Made by a program: the position numbers and the translations under genes. This document shows, piece after piece, positions 17,630 to 26,442 of a stretch of 64,000 bases of DNA. The stretch is from Marinobacterium rhizophilum (GTDB lineage Bacteria; Pseudomonadota; Gammaproteobacteria; Pseudomonadales; Balneatricaceae), in assembly GCF_024397915.1 (NCBI RefSeq), contig NZ_CP073347.1, positions 1,426,001 to 1,490,000 of the forward strand, read 5' to 3'. The notes beneath the pieces are model-generated. The model made no database searches. It was not told the origin of the DNA and was given only the letters and a program-made list of their open reading frames with translations. Position 1 is the first letter of the stretch; every line of letters starts with the position of its first letter.

Positions 17630-17727
17630 TGGCCATCATCACAGCACGCAAACGGTATCTGCACTTCATAACAGCCATGGGGCTGTATTAAGATGGTCAT
17701 CCGCAGCAGCGCGCCCGGAGACACCTT

Positions 17728-18681
17728 TTGACCGACGATTTTCGTACCCTGATGGACCAGTGGCTCGAGCGACAGCAAGCCTGGTGGGCACAGCTGTGCG
17801 CTGCACAACCGTCAGCGCAAAAGGTCTGGGACAGCCTGCTCGACGCCACGGCCAAGCCACAGGGCGTCGAACCGCAGCACCGCATTCTTGCCCAGCTCGC
17901 AGGCCAGATCCTTGTCCTGAACCAGCATGGCGAGCCGTTTTTCAAAGCCCTTCAGACACCTGACGCCGGTGCCGCCCTCGCGGAAATCATCCAGCGCTGG
18001 CTGCAACTTCTGCAACAGCAAGCCGGCAACGACGCGACCGCCTCCTGGGCGCTGCCGGAATCCCTTCGCACCCTGCTTCAGGCGGCGGGACTGACCGAAG
18101 CCGAGCTGCTCGATGGCGCGGCTCTGGACACCCTCAGCCGCCTGTTCAGCACCGCTGGCATAGCGCCCGAGCAGGCCCGCACCCAGGCACGGGAAGCCAT
18201 GCAACTGCTGCTTGATTACCAGCAGGCACTGCAGCAATATCTCGACCAGATTGGTGCCGTGAGTCGGCAGGCCGCCAGCGCACTGACTACAACCCTGCAA
18301 GGTAACGCCACCGCCGTCACATCCCTTGGCGCATTGCACGACCTCTGGGTCGATCACTATGAACAGGCCTATCGGCAGCACGCCTTCAGCGATGCCTTTC
18401 AGACCGCCCATGGTCGCATTTCCAATGCCCACATGCGCCTGCAGCGCTTTGGCCTGCGCCTGCGCGATGCACAGTTGCAGGCGGCCGGCCTTGCCAGCCA
18501 CCGGCAGGTGCAACAGTTGCGGCGCGACGCCCACCTGCTGCGCAAGCAATTGCGCCAGCTGCAACAGGCGCAGGCAGAGACACCCGACCCCCAGACCAGC
18601 ATCGCCGCATTGCGGGCGGAGCTTGACGCCCTGCGCGGCGAGATCCAACAGACAACGCCCCGCAGGAAACGCAAAGCATGA
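17728..18681 (+). CDS. phaE: Class III poly(R)-hydroxyalkanoic acid synthase subunit PhaE
   Basis: PhaE is the non-catalytic partner of class III PHA synthases and is needed for activity of the PhaC subunit on polymer granules. The 317-residue product is Trp/Gln/Ala-rich. It has the conserved SDAFQTAHGRISNAHMRL-type core near residues 215-235, followed by a Gln-rich coiled coil. It appears to start at TTG 17728 with GGAG seven bases upstream. Its stop overlaps the phaC start (ATGA), so the two subunits should be translationally coupled. Confidence 0.87.
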   Translation: MTDDFRTLMDQWLERQQAWWAQLCAAQPSAQKVWDSLLDATAKPQGVEPQHRILAQLAGQILVLNQHGEPFFKALQTPDAGAALAEIIQRWLQLLQQQAGNDATASWALPESLRTLLQAAGLTEAELLDGAALDTLSRLFSTAGIAPEQARTQAREAMQLLLDYQQALQQYLDQIGAVSRQAASALTTTLQGNATAVTSLGALHDLWVDHYEQAYRQHAFSDAFQTAHGRISNAHMRLQRFGLRLRDAQLQAAGLASHRQVQQLRRDAHLLRKQLRQLQQAQAETPDPQTSIAALRAELDALRGEIQQTTPRRKRKA

Positions 18682-19778
18682 ACGGAATCGATCTGGACGG
18701 CGACCGCGTTCGCGACGAAGTACAGGCTCATCACCGCGCTCTTATCGACAGCTGCGAAACCCTGGCCGGGATTCGCAGCGTCGAGGTCGGCACATCCCCG
18801 TGCGACGTGATCTACACCCAGGACAAGCTCAGGCTGCTGCACTACGTTACCGAACAGCCAGACGACCCCGAGACCCGGAGTTCAAGGGATGCAACGGCAT
18901 GCCGAACACCCTTGCTGATCTGCTATGCACTGGTCAATCGCCCCTACGTGGTTGACCTCGACAAGCGTCGCTCACTGGTCCGCAAGCTGCTGGCCCTGGG
19001 CATTGACCTCTACCTGCTCGACTGGGGCTACCCGGATGCCGACGACAGCCACCTGGACCTGGACGACTACATAAACGACTACCTGAACACCTGTGTCGAC
19101 CAGGTACGCCTGCACAGTGACCAGGATCAGATCAACCTGCTGGGCATCTGCCAGGGCGGCACCTTCAGCCTGTGTTATAGCGCGCTCTATCCCCACAAGA
19201 TCAAGAACCTGATCACCCTCGTCACCCCGGTGGATTTCAAGACACCGGACAACCTGCTCAGCCACCTGGCGCAACAGGTCGATGTCGACCTCGCCGTGGA
19301 CACCTACGGCAACATCCCCGGCAGCATGCTGAACGACGCCTACAAGGCCCTGATGCCCATGCGCCTTGGCATTCAAAAACAGCTGCACATGCCCACCCAG
19401 CTGCAAGACCGCAGCAAGGCGCTGAATTTTCTGCGCATGGAAAAATGGATACACGACAGCCCGGACCAGGCCGCAGAGGCCTTCAGGCAATTCATTCGGG
19501 ATTTCTTTCAGCACAACAAGCTGATCCAGGGACAGATCATGCTTGGCGGGCGCAGCGTCAGGCTGGAGAACATTCACCAGCCCGTCCTCAACATCTACGG
19601 CGAACAGGACCACCTGGTACCGCCGTCGGCGTCAACACCGCTGGCGCAGCACATCTCCAGCACGGATTATGAAGCCCTGCCCGTTGCCGCCGGCCATATC
19701 GGCATTTTCGTCGGCAAGCGCGCCCAAAACCTGCTGGCACCCCATATCGCACAATGGCTGCGTCAGCGTGACGACTAG
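18678..19778 (+). CDS. phaC: Class III PHA synthase catalytic subunit PhaC
   Basis: PhaC polymerises (R)-3-hydroxyacyl-CoA into storage polyester. The 366-residue length is right for class III. The catalytic triad is visible as Cys158 in the lipase-like box GICQGG, Asp311 in YGEQDHLVPP and His340 in AAGHIGIF. The spacing matches Allochromatium PhaC with a constant offset of nine residues. It overlaps phaE by four bases. A second, unrelated class I synthase is encoded at 49436-51169. Confidence 0.95.
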   Translation: MNGIDLDGDRVRDEVQAHHRALIDSCETLAGIRSVEVGTSPCDVIYTQDKLRLLHYVTEQPDDPETRSSRDATACRTPLLICYALVNRPYVVDLDKRRSLVRKLLALGIDLYLLDWGYPDADDSHLDLDDYINDYLNTCVDQVRLHSDQDQINLLGICQGGTFSLCYSALYPHKIKNLITLVTPVDFKTPDNLLSHLAQQVDVDLAVDTYGNIPGSMLNDAYKALMPMRLGIQKQLHMPTQLQDRSKALNFLRMEKWIHDSPDQAAEAFRQFIRDFFQHNKLIQGQIMLGGRSVRLENIHQPVLNIYGEQDHLVPPSASTPLAQHISSTDYEALPVAAGHIGIFVGKRAQNLLAPHIAQWLRQRDD

Positions 19779-19841
19779 ACCCTGAAGGTGCCGACCCGCC
19801 CGTCTGTACAGCATGGGCCAACGCACCCACGTCAAGCACCA

Positions 19842-19871
19842 GAAACAAAATCGCCGCTCTGAAGCGGCGAT
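19842..19871 (-). terminator. Intrinsic terminator after phaR
   Basis: ATCGCCGC (19850-19857) pairs with GCGGCGAT (19864-19871) around a six-base loop. On the minus strand TTTTGTTT follows, so it terminates the phaR transcript. It may also slow read-through from phaC on the other strand. Confidence 0.8.
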
Positions 19872-19904
19872 AGTGACTCTGGCGTGGCGACTGCGACCGG
19901 CCCG

Positions 19905-20432
19905 CTACTTGTCGGACTTGCCCGCCGTTTGCGGCTGTGGCTTGTCGGACTCGGGGGCCGCCTCATCCTCGGGCGCACGGCCACCGGGCTTGAACATATT
20001 CCACATCGCCATGTTCTGATCCGCCAGCCGGTTCATCACGGTCAGCGGATTGGCAACGCCCATCATGTTTTGCATCTGCTCGCGAATGCGGTCCTGATGC
20101 TCGAGGAAGGCGCCGACGCTCTGCTCGATATACTGGCTCATCATGCCCTGCATGCTGTCACCGTAAAAACGGATCAGCTGCTGCAGCACCTGATTGGTCA
20201 GCAGGGTACCATGACCTTCCGCTTCCTGCTCCGAGATGATTTGCAGCAGAATATTGCGTGTAAGATCGTTACCGGTTTTGGAGTCCTGCACCTGAAACGC
20301 CTCGCCACTGAGGACCAGCAGCTTGACGTCTTCGAGGGTTACGTAACAGCTCTTGGACGTATCGTACAGTCGACGGTTGGTGTACTTTCTTAATATTCGC
20401 AAGGTACCTGCTCTCTCGTTGCTTCCACTCAT
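19905..20432 (-). CDS. phaR: Polyhydroxyalkanoate synthesis repressor PhaR
   Basis: PhaR is a DNA- and polymer-binding repressor: it sits on phasin or pha promoters until granules titrate it away. The 175-residue protein starts with the PhaR DNA-binding domain (IRRY-like LRILRKYTNRRLYDT, then YVTLEDVKLLV). The central PHB-accumulation regulatory domain includes TRNILLQIISEQE. The tail is low-complexity and Pro/Lys-rich. It is convergent with phaEC and follows the DUF6489 gene by 18 bases. Confidence 0.95.
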   Translation of the reverse strand: MSGSNERAGTLRILRKYTNRRLYDTSKSCYVTLEDVKLLVLSGEAFQVQDSKTGNDLTRNILLQIISEQEAEGHGTLLTNQVLQQLIRFYGDSMQGMMSQYIEQSVGAFLEHQDRIREQMQNMMGVANPLTVMNRLADQNMAMWNMFKPGGRAPEDEAAPESDKPQPQTAGKSDK

Positions 20433-20450
20433 TCGCGATCGGACCTCATA

Positions 20451-20717
20451 TCAATCGGAAGCCTTCCCGGCTTCCTTTGACGTTCCCTTATAATTAGTCA
20501 TCATCTTCAGCATCATCTGCTGCAGCGCTTCCATCGAACCCAGACCTCCGGTCATGTAAGGCTTGAACAGCGTTAGCGGATCATAACCGTCCGCCCCCGC
20601 CGCCATGCGCTCGCGAATCTGGTCCAGCATTTCTTCCTGAAAGCCCGCGATGTCCGGCAGACCCAGCACCCGGCGCATTTCATCGGGCGTCATGTCCACA
20701 TCGATTTTGAACTTCAT
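20451..20717 (-). CDS. DUF6489-type small protein of PHA loci
   Basis: This is an 88-residue, Met-rich, probably cytoplasmic protein (MKFKIDVDMTPDEMRRVLGLPD, shortened here to its character: an acidic start and then amphipathic helices). I recognise it as the DUF6489 family, seen beside PHA genes in marine gammaproteobacteria. No function is established. The C-terminal LQQMMLKMMTNYKG resembles the amphipathic, Met-rich faces of granule-associated proteins, so a phasin-like or PhaR-partner role is possible but unproven. It probably shares a transcript with phaR. Confidence 0.75.
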   Translation of the reverse strand: MKFKIDVDMTPDEMRRVLGLPDIAGFQEEMLDQIRERMAAGADGYDPLTLFKPYMTGGLGSMEALQQMMLKMMTNYKGTSKEAGKASD

Positions 20718-20749
20718 ACTGCCCCCGGGTATCGATTGACCAAGCTGAA

Positions 20750-20777
20750 TCTATAGTATAACTGCACCGCAATACAA
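20750..20777 (-). promoter_or_regulatory. Sigma70-like promoter for the DUF6489-phaR pair
   Basis: On the minus strand TTGTAT (20777-20772) and TATAGA (20755-20750) are spaced by 16 bases, and the start codon lies 33 bases further on. It sits in the 62-base gap after the MFS gene. The prediction rests on hexamer match and position. Confidence 0.5.
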
Positions 20778-20779
20778 AT

Positions 20780-21946
20780 CTAACGCTCATTTTGCTGCAG
20801 TTTTTCCGGACGAATCCAGACCATTGCCAGCAAAATCGCAACGGCGCTTGCTGCAGCCGCGGTCATGAAAGCAACCCCGGAGCCCTGGGCCTCCCACAGC
20901 AAACCCGCCATCAGGGCCCCACTGGCGCCGCCGGCGCCAAACCCGAAACTCGAAAACAGCGCCTGCCCCTGCCCCTGGGAGTGCTCGGAAAAATACTGCT
21001 GTACCAGCGCAATACCCAGTGCATGCAGACAGCCAAAGGTCGCCGCATGGAGCACCTGAGCCAGCAGCATCAAGGGCAGACAGTCCGGCACCCAGGCGAT
21101 CAGCAGCCAGCGCAGCACGCACAGCCAGAGACTGATCAGCATCAACTGGCGTACGCCGAAGCGACCGATCAGCCGGTGCATCACAGCGAACACCAGAATC
21201 TCGGCGACGACCCCCAGCGCCCAGAGCAACCCGATCACCCCCCGGCTGTATCCCAGGCTCTCGAGCAACAGGCTGTAGAAGGTGTAATAGGGCCCGTGGG
21301 AAAACTGCACCAGAAAAACAATGGCATAAAACGCCATCACCTGCGGGCAATGCAGGGCACTCAGAAAACTGCCCCCCGCCTCGCCTTCGCGGGCGCTGAC
21401 TGCCGGCGCCCGAACCAGCAGACTCGTGCACCAGATCAGCAGCATCAGTCCCAGCATGATCCAGGGCAGCCAATTAACGCCAATCACATCCAGCGCCCAG
21501 CCCAGCACCACCACGGTCAACACGAAGCCCACCGACCCCCAGAGCCGCAACTGGCTGTAACGGGCACGCTGGGCGCCCAGATGACGCAGCGTAATGACTT
21601 CGAACTGCGGCAGCACCGCATTCCAGAAAAACGAGAACGCCAGCATGACCCAGGCGATGCCCGCAGCGCTGTCCTGCCAGAAGATCGCCAGGAACACCAG
21701 CGCGGTCATGCCACTGCCAAAGCGCACAATTTCGATACGCCGGCCGGTTCGATCCGCCGCCCAGCCCCAGATATTGGGCGCCACAATGCGCGATGCCTGC
21801 ACGATGGCCATCAACATGCCGATGGTACGGGCATCAAACTCAAGGCTTTTCAGATAGAGCGGCCAGTACGGCACTATGCTGCCGAGGAGCGCAAAATAGA
21901 AAAAATAGAAGCCGGACAAACGCCGGTAGGGAATGGGCTCGGACAT
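20780..21946 (-). CDS. Major facilitator superfamily transporter, HcaT-like
   Basis: This is a 388-residue inner-membrane transporter with about 12 hydrophobic helices and the MFS loop GWAADRTGRR between helices 2 and 3. The N-terminus (RLSGFYFFYFALLGSIVPYWPLYLKS) resembles the 3-phenylpropionate permease HcaT / nucleoside:H+ symporter branch. The substrate cannot be read from sequence. I chose the ATG at 21946; a TTG nine bases upstream is possible. It follows speE on the same strand, and MFS genes occupy the same place near aroC and speE in Pseudomonas. Confidence 0.88.
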   Translation of the reverse strand: MSEPIPYRRLSGFYFFYFALLGSIVPYWPLYLKSLEFDARTIGMLMAIVQASRIVAPNIWGWAADRTGRRIEIVRFGSGMTALVFLAIFWQDSAAGIAWVMLAFSFFWNAVLPQFEVITLRHLGAQRARYSQLRLWGSVGFVLTVVVLGWALDVIGVNWLPWIMLGLMLLIWCTSLLVRAPAVSAREGEAGGSFLSALHCPQVMAFYAIVFLVQFSHGPYYTFYSLLLESLGYSRGVIGLLWALGVVAEILVFAVMHRLIGRFGVRQLMLISLWLCVLRWLLIAWVPDCLPLMLLAQVLHAATFGCLHALGIALVQQYFSEHSQGQGQALFSSFGFGAGGASGALMAGLLWEAQGSGVAFMTAAAASAVAILLAMVWIRPEKLQQNER

Positions 21947-22051
21947 CAGTGTCAAGCTTGCCTGCCAGGGCCTGAGGGGCCCGTTGCAACAATCAGGTAA
22001 CGCAGCGACTGCGACTCCCCACCAACGGGGGACCCGCAGCCAGGAACGCTA

Positions 22052-22906
22052 TCAGGCGTCCTTGAGGGCATCAACCACGAACTGCGGCAATGCGAAACTG
22101 CCGCAATGCATCGCCGGGTTGTAGTAGCGGGTCCTGATGCCGGATGCGGCAAAACGCTGCTCAATCAGTTCCCGTGACTGGGTTGGCAATGCGGCATTAT
22201 CCGAGCCCCAGGCCAGGGTCATGTTACCGCCGATATAGGTCGGCACCGCGGCACAGTAGAAGGTCTGGTCCTTGAAGTAAGGGCTCAGGCGACGACGGGT
22301 CGTCAGCACTTCTTCCACCTGCATGTAGGCCACGCCGTTTTGGGCCACAAAAACGCCACCGTCATTCAGGCAGCGCTTGCAGCCTTCGTAAAAGGCGCTG
22401 GAGAACAGCACTTCACCGGGGCCAACAGGATCGGTGCAATCGGAAATGATGACATCGAACTTCTCGTCGGTCTGCTGCACGAACTCGATACCGTCGGCAA
22501 TCACGATATTGGCGCGCGCATCATCGAAGGCGCCCTGGGAGTGGTTCGGCAGGTACGTCTTGCACATGTCGATTACGGCCTGGTCGATTTCGACCTGGGT
22601 CACATGCTCGACCTCCTGGTGTTTCAGCACTTCACGCAGGATGCCGCCATCACCGCCGCCGATAATCAGCACGCGCTTGGCCGCGCCATGGGCAAACAGC
22701 GGCACATGGGTCAGCATCTCGTGGTAGACGAACTCGTCCTTCTCGGTGGTCTGAATGATGCCGTCCAGCGCCATCACGGTTCCGAATTTCTTGTTGCGAA
22801 AGATGATCAGGTGCCAGGAGTCGGTTTGCTGCTCGAACAGCACTTCGTCGATCTCAAAGCTCTGGCCATAGCCGTCATACAGTTTTTCGGCGTAGTTCGA
22901 AGTCAT
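22052..22906 (-). CDS. speE: Spermidine synthase (polyamine aminopropyltransferase)
   Basis: SpeE transfers the aminopropyl group of decarboxylated S-adenosylmethionine to putrescine. The 284-residue protein has YHEMLTHVPLFAH, the nucleotide loop IIGGGDGGILRE, the acidic VEID, DGIEFV and the catalytic-Asp segment SDCTDPVGP, where most homologs read DSTDPxGP. It ends with the usual ALPQFV region. Length is standard. Confidence 0.95.
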   Translation of the reverse strand: MTSNYAEKLYDGYGQSFEIDEVLFEQQTDSWHLIIFRNKKFGTVMALDGIIQTTEKDEFVYHEMLTHVPLFAHGAAKRVLIIGGGDGGILREVLKHQEVEHVTQVEIDQAVIDMCKTYLPNHSQGAFDDARANIVIADGIEFVQQTDEKFDVIISDCTDPVGPGEVLFSSAFYEGCKRCLNDGGVFVAQNGVAYMQVEEVLTTRRRLSPYFKDQTFYCAAVPTYIGGNMTLAWGSDNAALPTQSRELIEQRFAASGIRTRYYNPAMHCGSFALPQFVVDALKDA

Positions 22907-23010
22907 CTCGTTGTAAAACCCTTGAATACAATTGCCATGACCGCCAGCGGCGGCCGCTTACTACAAAAACGCCAGCTGAACGCCAGCGCGGTGCACCTTA
23001 GCGCAACACT

Positions 23011-24102
23011 TTAACGCAACACTGGCACGCTGGATGCGACATCCGCGTTCTGTCCCCGGTTACGCAGGTAATGATCCATCAGCACGATGGCCATCATGGC
23101 CTCGGCGATGGGCGTGGCACGGATACCGACACAGGGATCATGCCGGCCCTTGGTGACCACTTCAATCGGCTCGCCCCGGGCATTGATGCTGCGCCCGGGC
23201 AAACGCAGGCTGGAGGTGGGCTTGAGCGCTATGTGGGCAATGATGTCCTGACCGGTGGAAATTCCGCCCAGCACACCGCCGGCATGGTTGGACAGAAAGC
23301 CTTCGGGGGTCATTTCGTCACGGTGCTCGGTGCCCTTCTGCTCGACCACGGCAAAACCATCGCCGATCTCGACGCCCTTGACCGCATTGATGCTCATCAG
23401 TGCATGGGCCAGGTCCGCATCCAGCCGATCGAAGATCGGCTCGCCAAGACCGACGGGAACATTGCGCGCGACCACGGAAATCCGTGCGCCTATGGAATTG
23501 CCTTCCTTGCGCAGCTCATCCATATAGACTTCCATGCGCGCCGCGGCCTCGGCATCCGGGCTAAAGAACGGATTGCGGGACACTTCGGCCCAGTCAAAGC
23601 GTGCTTCGTCGATGCGAATGGGGCCCAGCTGGCTCAGGTAGCCGGCGACTTCGATGCCCTTGCTGGCGAGAAACTTGCGCGCGATGCCACCGGCCGCCAC
23701 ACGCATGGCGGTTTCACGGGCCGACGAGCGGCCACCACCACGATAGTCCCGAAAGCCGTACTTGTGGCTATAGACGTAGTCGGCATGGGCCGGGCGAAAG
23801 GTATCGGCAATATTGGAGTAATCCTTGGAGCGCTGATCGGTGTTTTCAATCAGCAAGCCGATAGGTGTGCCCGTGGTACGGCCTTCAAACACGCCGGACA
23901 GGATACGCACCTGGTCGGGCTCGCGTCGCTGGGTGGTATGGCGCGAGGTACCGGGTTTGCGCCGATCCAGGTCGCCCTGCAGGTCCGCTTCACACAACTC
24001 GATCCCCGGCGGACATCCGTCCACCACACATCCCAGCGCCGGACCATGGCTTTCGCCAAAGGTCGACACCGTGAACAGCTTACCGAAACTATTTCCAGAC
24101 AT
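23011..24102 (-). CDS. aroC: Chorismate synthase
   Basis: AroC forms chorismate from EPSP with reduced FMN as cofactor, the last shared step to the aromatic amino acids. The 363-residue protein starts MSGNSFGKLFTVSTFGESHG and contains DYRGGGRSSARETAMRVAAG and VEIGDGF, with RHDPCVGIRATPIAEAM near the end. The ATG at 24102 has AGGA six bases upstream; a 37-residue open extension is rejected. It is downstream of prmB, the usual order. Confidence 0.97.
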   Translation of the reverse strand: MSGNSFGKLFTVSTFGESHGPALGCVVDGCPPGIELCEADLQGDLDRRKPGTSRHTTQRREPDQVRILSGVFEGRTTGTPIGLLIENTDQRSKDYSNIADTFRPAHADYVYSHKYGFRDYRGGGRSSARETAMRVAAGGIARKFLASKGIEVAGYLSQLGPIRIDEARFDWAEVSRNPFFSPDAEAAARMEVYMDELRKEGNSIGARISVVARNVPVGLGEPIFDRLDADLAHALMSINAVKGVEIGDGFAVVEQKGTEHRDEMTPEGFLSNHAGGVLGGISTGQDIIAHIALKPTSSLRLPGRSINARGEPIEVVTKGRHDPCVGIRATPIAEAMMAIVLMDHYLRNRGQNADVASSVPVLR

Positions 24103-24219
24103 ATGCGTTCCTGTCACAGCAAACCCGGACACTGCACCCGCTTGCGGCTCGAAAGCGATATCCGCGGCAGTGCCTGGTGATAATGTAAAAGTGATCTGTC
24201 GACATGGCGCCAAGGCGAC

Positions 24220-25134
24220 TCAAAACAGATCGCGGTACTGATGCAGATCCGCCGCGGTGATCGCAAAGACACCGTTGCCATGCTCAAGCTCAACCCAGAT
24301 AAAGGGCACCTGCGGGAACTGCTCCATCAGGTGTACTTCGCTGTTGCCGACTTCCACCACCAGCAAGCCGTCCTCGTGCAGAAACTCGCAGGCCTGTCGC
24401 AGGATATTGCGGGTGATGTCCAGGCCATCTTCACCGGAGGTCAGCGCCAGCTCCGGCTCATGACTGAACTCCGCCGGCATGGAGGCATAGTCCGATGCAT
24501 CCACATAGGGCGGGTTGCTGACGATCAAATCGTAACAGCGCCCCTGCAGGGAGCTGAACAGGTCGCTCTGCATCACATTGACCCGCTCTTCAAGGCCATG
24601 GCGATGAACATTGCGTGCCGCCACTTCCAGCGCCTCGACCGAGACATCCACCAGATCGACTTCGGCTTCCTCGAACACATCGGCGCAACCGATACCGATG
24701 CAGCCACTGCCCGCACACAGGTCCAGAATGCGCTCCACCGGCCCCGGCCGCAGCCAGGGCGCAAAGCGTGCCTGCACCAGCTCGGCGATCGGGGAACGGG
24801 GAATCAGCACGTTCTCGTTGACATAGAACGGCATGCCCAGGTACCAGGCCTCACCGATCACGTAGGGCAGCGGCTTGCGCTCTTCGACACGCAGGCGCAG
24901 GAATTCCACCACGCGCTTGCGTTCGCCAAAGGTCAGGCGGGCATCCAGGATCGCAGGGTTGGTATCCCAGGGCAGATCGATGGCGCCGAGCACCAGCTGC
25001 ACGGCTTCATCCCACGCATTGTCCGTGCCGTGACCGAAAAATACCTGTTCGCGATTGAACTGGCTCAGACTCCAGCGGACAAAATCGCGTATCGTATATA
25101 GCTCATTTACAACCTGTTCTTGATCGATGCTCAT
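24220..25134 (-). CDS. prmB: Ribosomal protein uL3 glutamine N5-methyltransferase PrmB
   Basis: PrmB methylates a glutamine of ribosomal protein L3 using SAM. The 304-residue protein has the family N-terminus (FGHGTDNAWDEAVQLV), YVNENVLIPRSPIAEL, the SAM-binding DLCAGSGCIGI and the catalytic NPPY at SNPPYVDASDY. The PRSPIAEL form distinguishes PrmB from the release-factor enzyme PrmC. It is followed by aroC in a common arrangement. Confidence 0.95.
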   Translation of the reverse strand: MSIDQEQVVNELYTIRDFVRWSLSQFNREQVFFGHGTDNAWDEAVQLVLGAIDLPWDTNPAILDARLTFGERKRVVEFLRLRVEERKPLPYVIGEAWYLGMPFYVNENVLIPRSPIAELVQARFAPWLRPGPVERILDLCAGSGCIGIGCADVFEEAEVDLVDVSVEALEVAARNVHRHGLEERVNVMQSDLFSSLQGRCYDLIVSNPPYVDASDYASMPAEFSHEPELALTSGEDGLDITRNILRQACEFLHEDGLLVVEVGNSEVHLMEQFPQVPFIWVELEHGNGVFAITAADLHQYRDLF

Positions 25135-25252
25135 TCCAAAACCGATAATAAGGGGAGTTTGTGCCGCACCTTAGCGACCACAGCGCTCAGACCCAGAATC
25201 CACAGCGGTGCTCCAAAGGCGCCTATGTTAATGAAAATATTGAAGTGACGCC

Positions 25253-25825
25253 ATGTCGGACCACAAGCTTCCCGCTGATGACGCAGCGATTTCGTTTGAA
25301 AACCTGATGCAGGATGTGGATCGCCACCAGCACGACCGTGCCGATATCGGCCGCGCCGCCGCCGATCCGCAGACCCTGAACTACAAGCGCGCTGCCGCCA
25401 CCCGCGAAACGCGCCAGGTGATCGACGGCCTGTCCAGCGAGGCCGCCGAGATCGTCGAGTCCAGCGATGAACTGCTGTTTGCCGCTCCCGGTGTCCAGAT
25501 CGGCCTGATGAAACGCCTGCGCAAGGGGCATATCCCCTGGGAGCAGGGGCTCGATCTGCACGGCATGACGGTAGACCAGGCCCGCGAAGAACTGTGCACC
25601 TTCATTCACGACGGTCTGCGGCAACAGGCACGGGTTGTCCTGGTGGTACACGGCAAGGCCTATTCCCAGGCCGGCGCCTACCCGATCCTCAAGTCACTGG
25701 TGAATGACTGGCTGCGCCAGCTTCACGGCGTCATGGCCTTCTGTTCGGCCCAGCCCAAGGACGGCGGTACCGGTGCACTCTACGTGCTGCTCAAACGCAA
25801 GAGCAGCAAAAGTGGTTTACCCTGA
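25253..25825 (+). CDS. Smr-domain protein (SmrA/SmrB-like)
   Basis: This 190-residue protein has a C-terminal Smr domain (about residues 98-180) with LDLHGMTVDQAREEL, LVVHGKAYS and GGTGALYVLLK. Smr domains act as nucleases or RNA-binding modules; SmrB of E. coli cleaves mRNA at collided ribosomes. The N-terminal half is charged and has no domain I can name. It is divergent from prmB, as in Pseudomonas. Confidence 0.88.
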   Translation: MSDHKLPADDAAISFENLMQDVDRHQHDRADIGRAAADPQTLNYKRAAATRETRQVIDGLSSEAAEIVESSDELLFAAPGVQIGLMKRLRKGHIPWEQGLDLHGMTVDQAREELCTFIHDGLRQQARVVLVVHGKAYSQAGAYPILKSLVNDWLRQLHGVMAFCSAQPKDGGTGALYVLLKRKSSKSGLP

Positions 25826-25869
25826 TAACTGAGAACAGCGACTGTTGAAACTGATTCCGGGGGCAAACC

Positions 25870-26412
25870 ATGGAAAATGAATTCACAAGGATTATCGCAG
25901 CGCTCGGGGAGGACGTTACACGGGAGGGGCTCAAGGACACGCCGGCCCGCGCCGCCAAAGCCATGAAATTCCTGACCCGCGGCTACGCACAGTCGCTGGA
26001 AGAAGTGGTCAATGGCGCTCTTTTCCCGTCGGACAACAGCGAGATGGTGCTGGTCAAGGACATCGAACTGTATTCCCTGTGCGAGCACCACCTGCTGCCC
26101 TTTATCGGCAAGGCCCATGTGGCCTACATCCCCCAGGGTCGCGTAATCGGACTTTCCAAGATTGGGCGCATTGTCGACATGTTCGCACGCCGCCTGCAAA
26201 TTCAGGAAAACATGACCCAGCAGATTGCCGAGGCCATTATGCAGGTCACCCAGGCCGCCGGCGTGGGCGTCGTCATCGAAGCTCAGCACATGTGCATGAT
26301 GATGCGTGGCATCGAAAAACAGAACGCCAGCATGAAAACATCCATGATGCTGGGATCCTTTCGCGACAGCCCCGCCACACGCAACGAGTTCATGTCACTC
26401 ATCCGCTCCTGA
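25870..26412 (+). CDS. folE: GTP cyclohydrolase I (FolE type)
   Basis: FolE converts GTP to dihydroneopterin triphosphate, the entry to folate synthesis. The 180-residue protein shows the zinc- and substrate-binding SLCEHHLLPFIGKAHVAYIP, GLSKIGRIVD, QERMT-like QENMTQQIA and the second Cys in QHMCMMMRG. Zinc ligands Cys, His and Cys are all present. It follows the Smr gene by 44 bases on the same strand. Confidence 0.96.
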   Translation: MENEFTRIIAALGEDVTREGLKDTPARAAKAMKFLTRGYAQSLEEVVNGALFPSDNSEMVLVKDIELYSLCEHHLLPFIGKAHVAYIPQGRVIGLSKIGRIVDMFARRLQIQENMTQQIAEAIMQVTQAAGVGVVIEAQHMCMMMRGIEKQNASMKTSMMLGSFRDSPATRNEFMSLIRS

Positions 26413-26442
26413 ACCGGCCACCCTTGCAGCAAAACGTTCAGG

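Noticed and set aside
20792..22000. A 402-residue open frame opposite the MFS transporter
   Set aside because: The opposite strand encodes a clear 12-helix transporter. The frame is Gln/His/Pro-rich low complexity.
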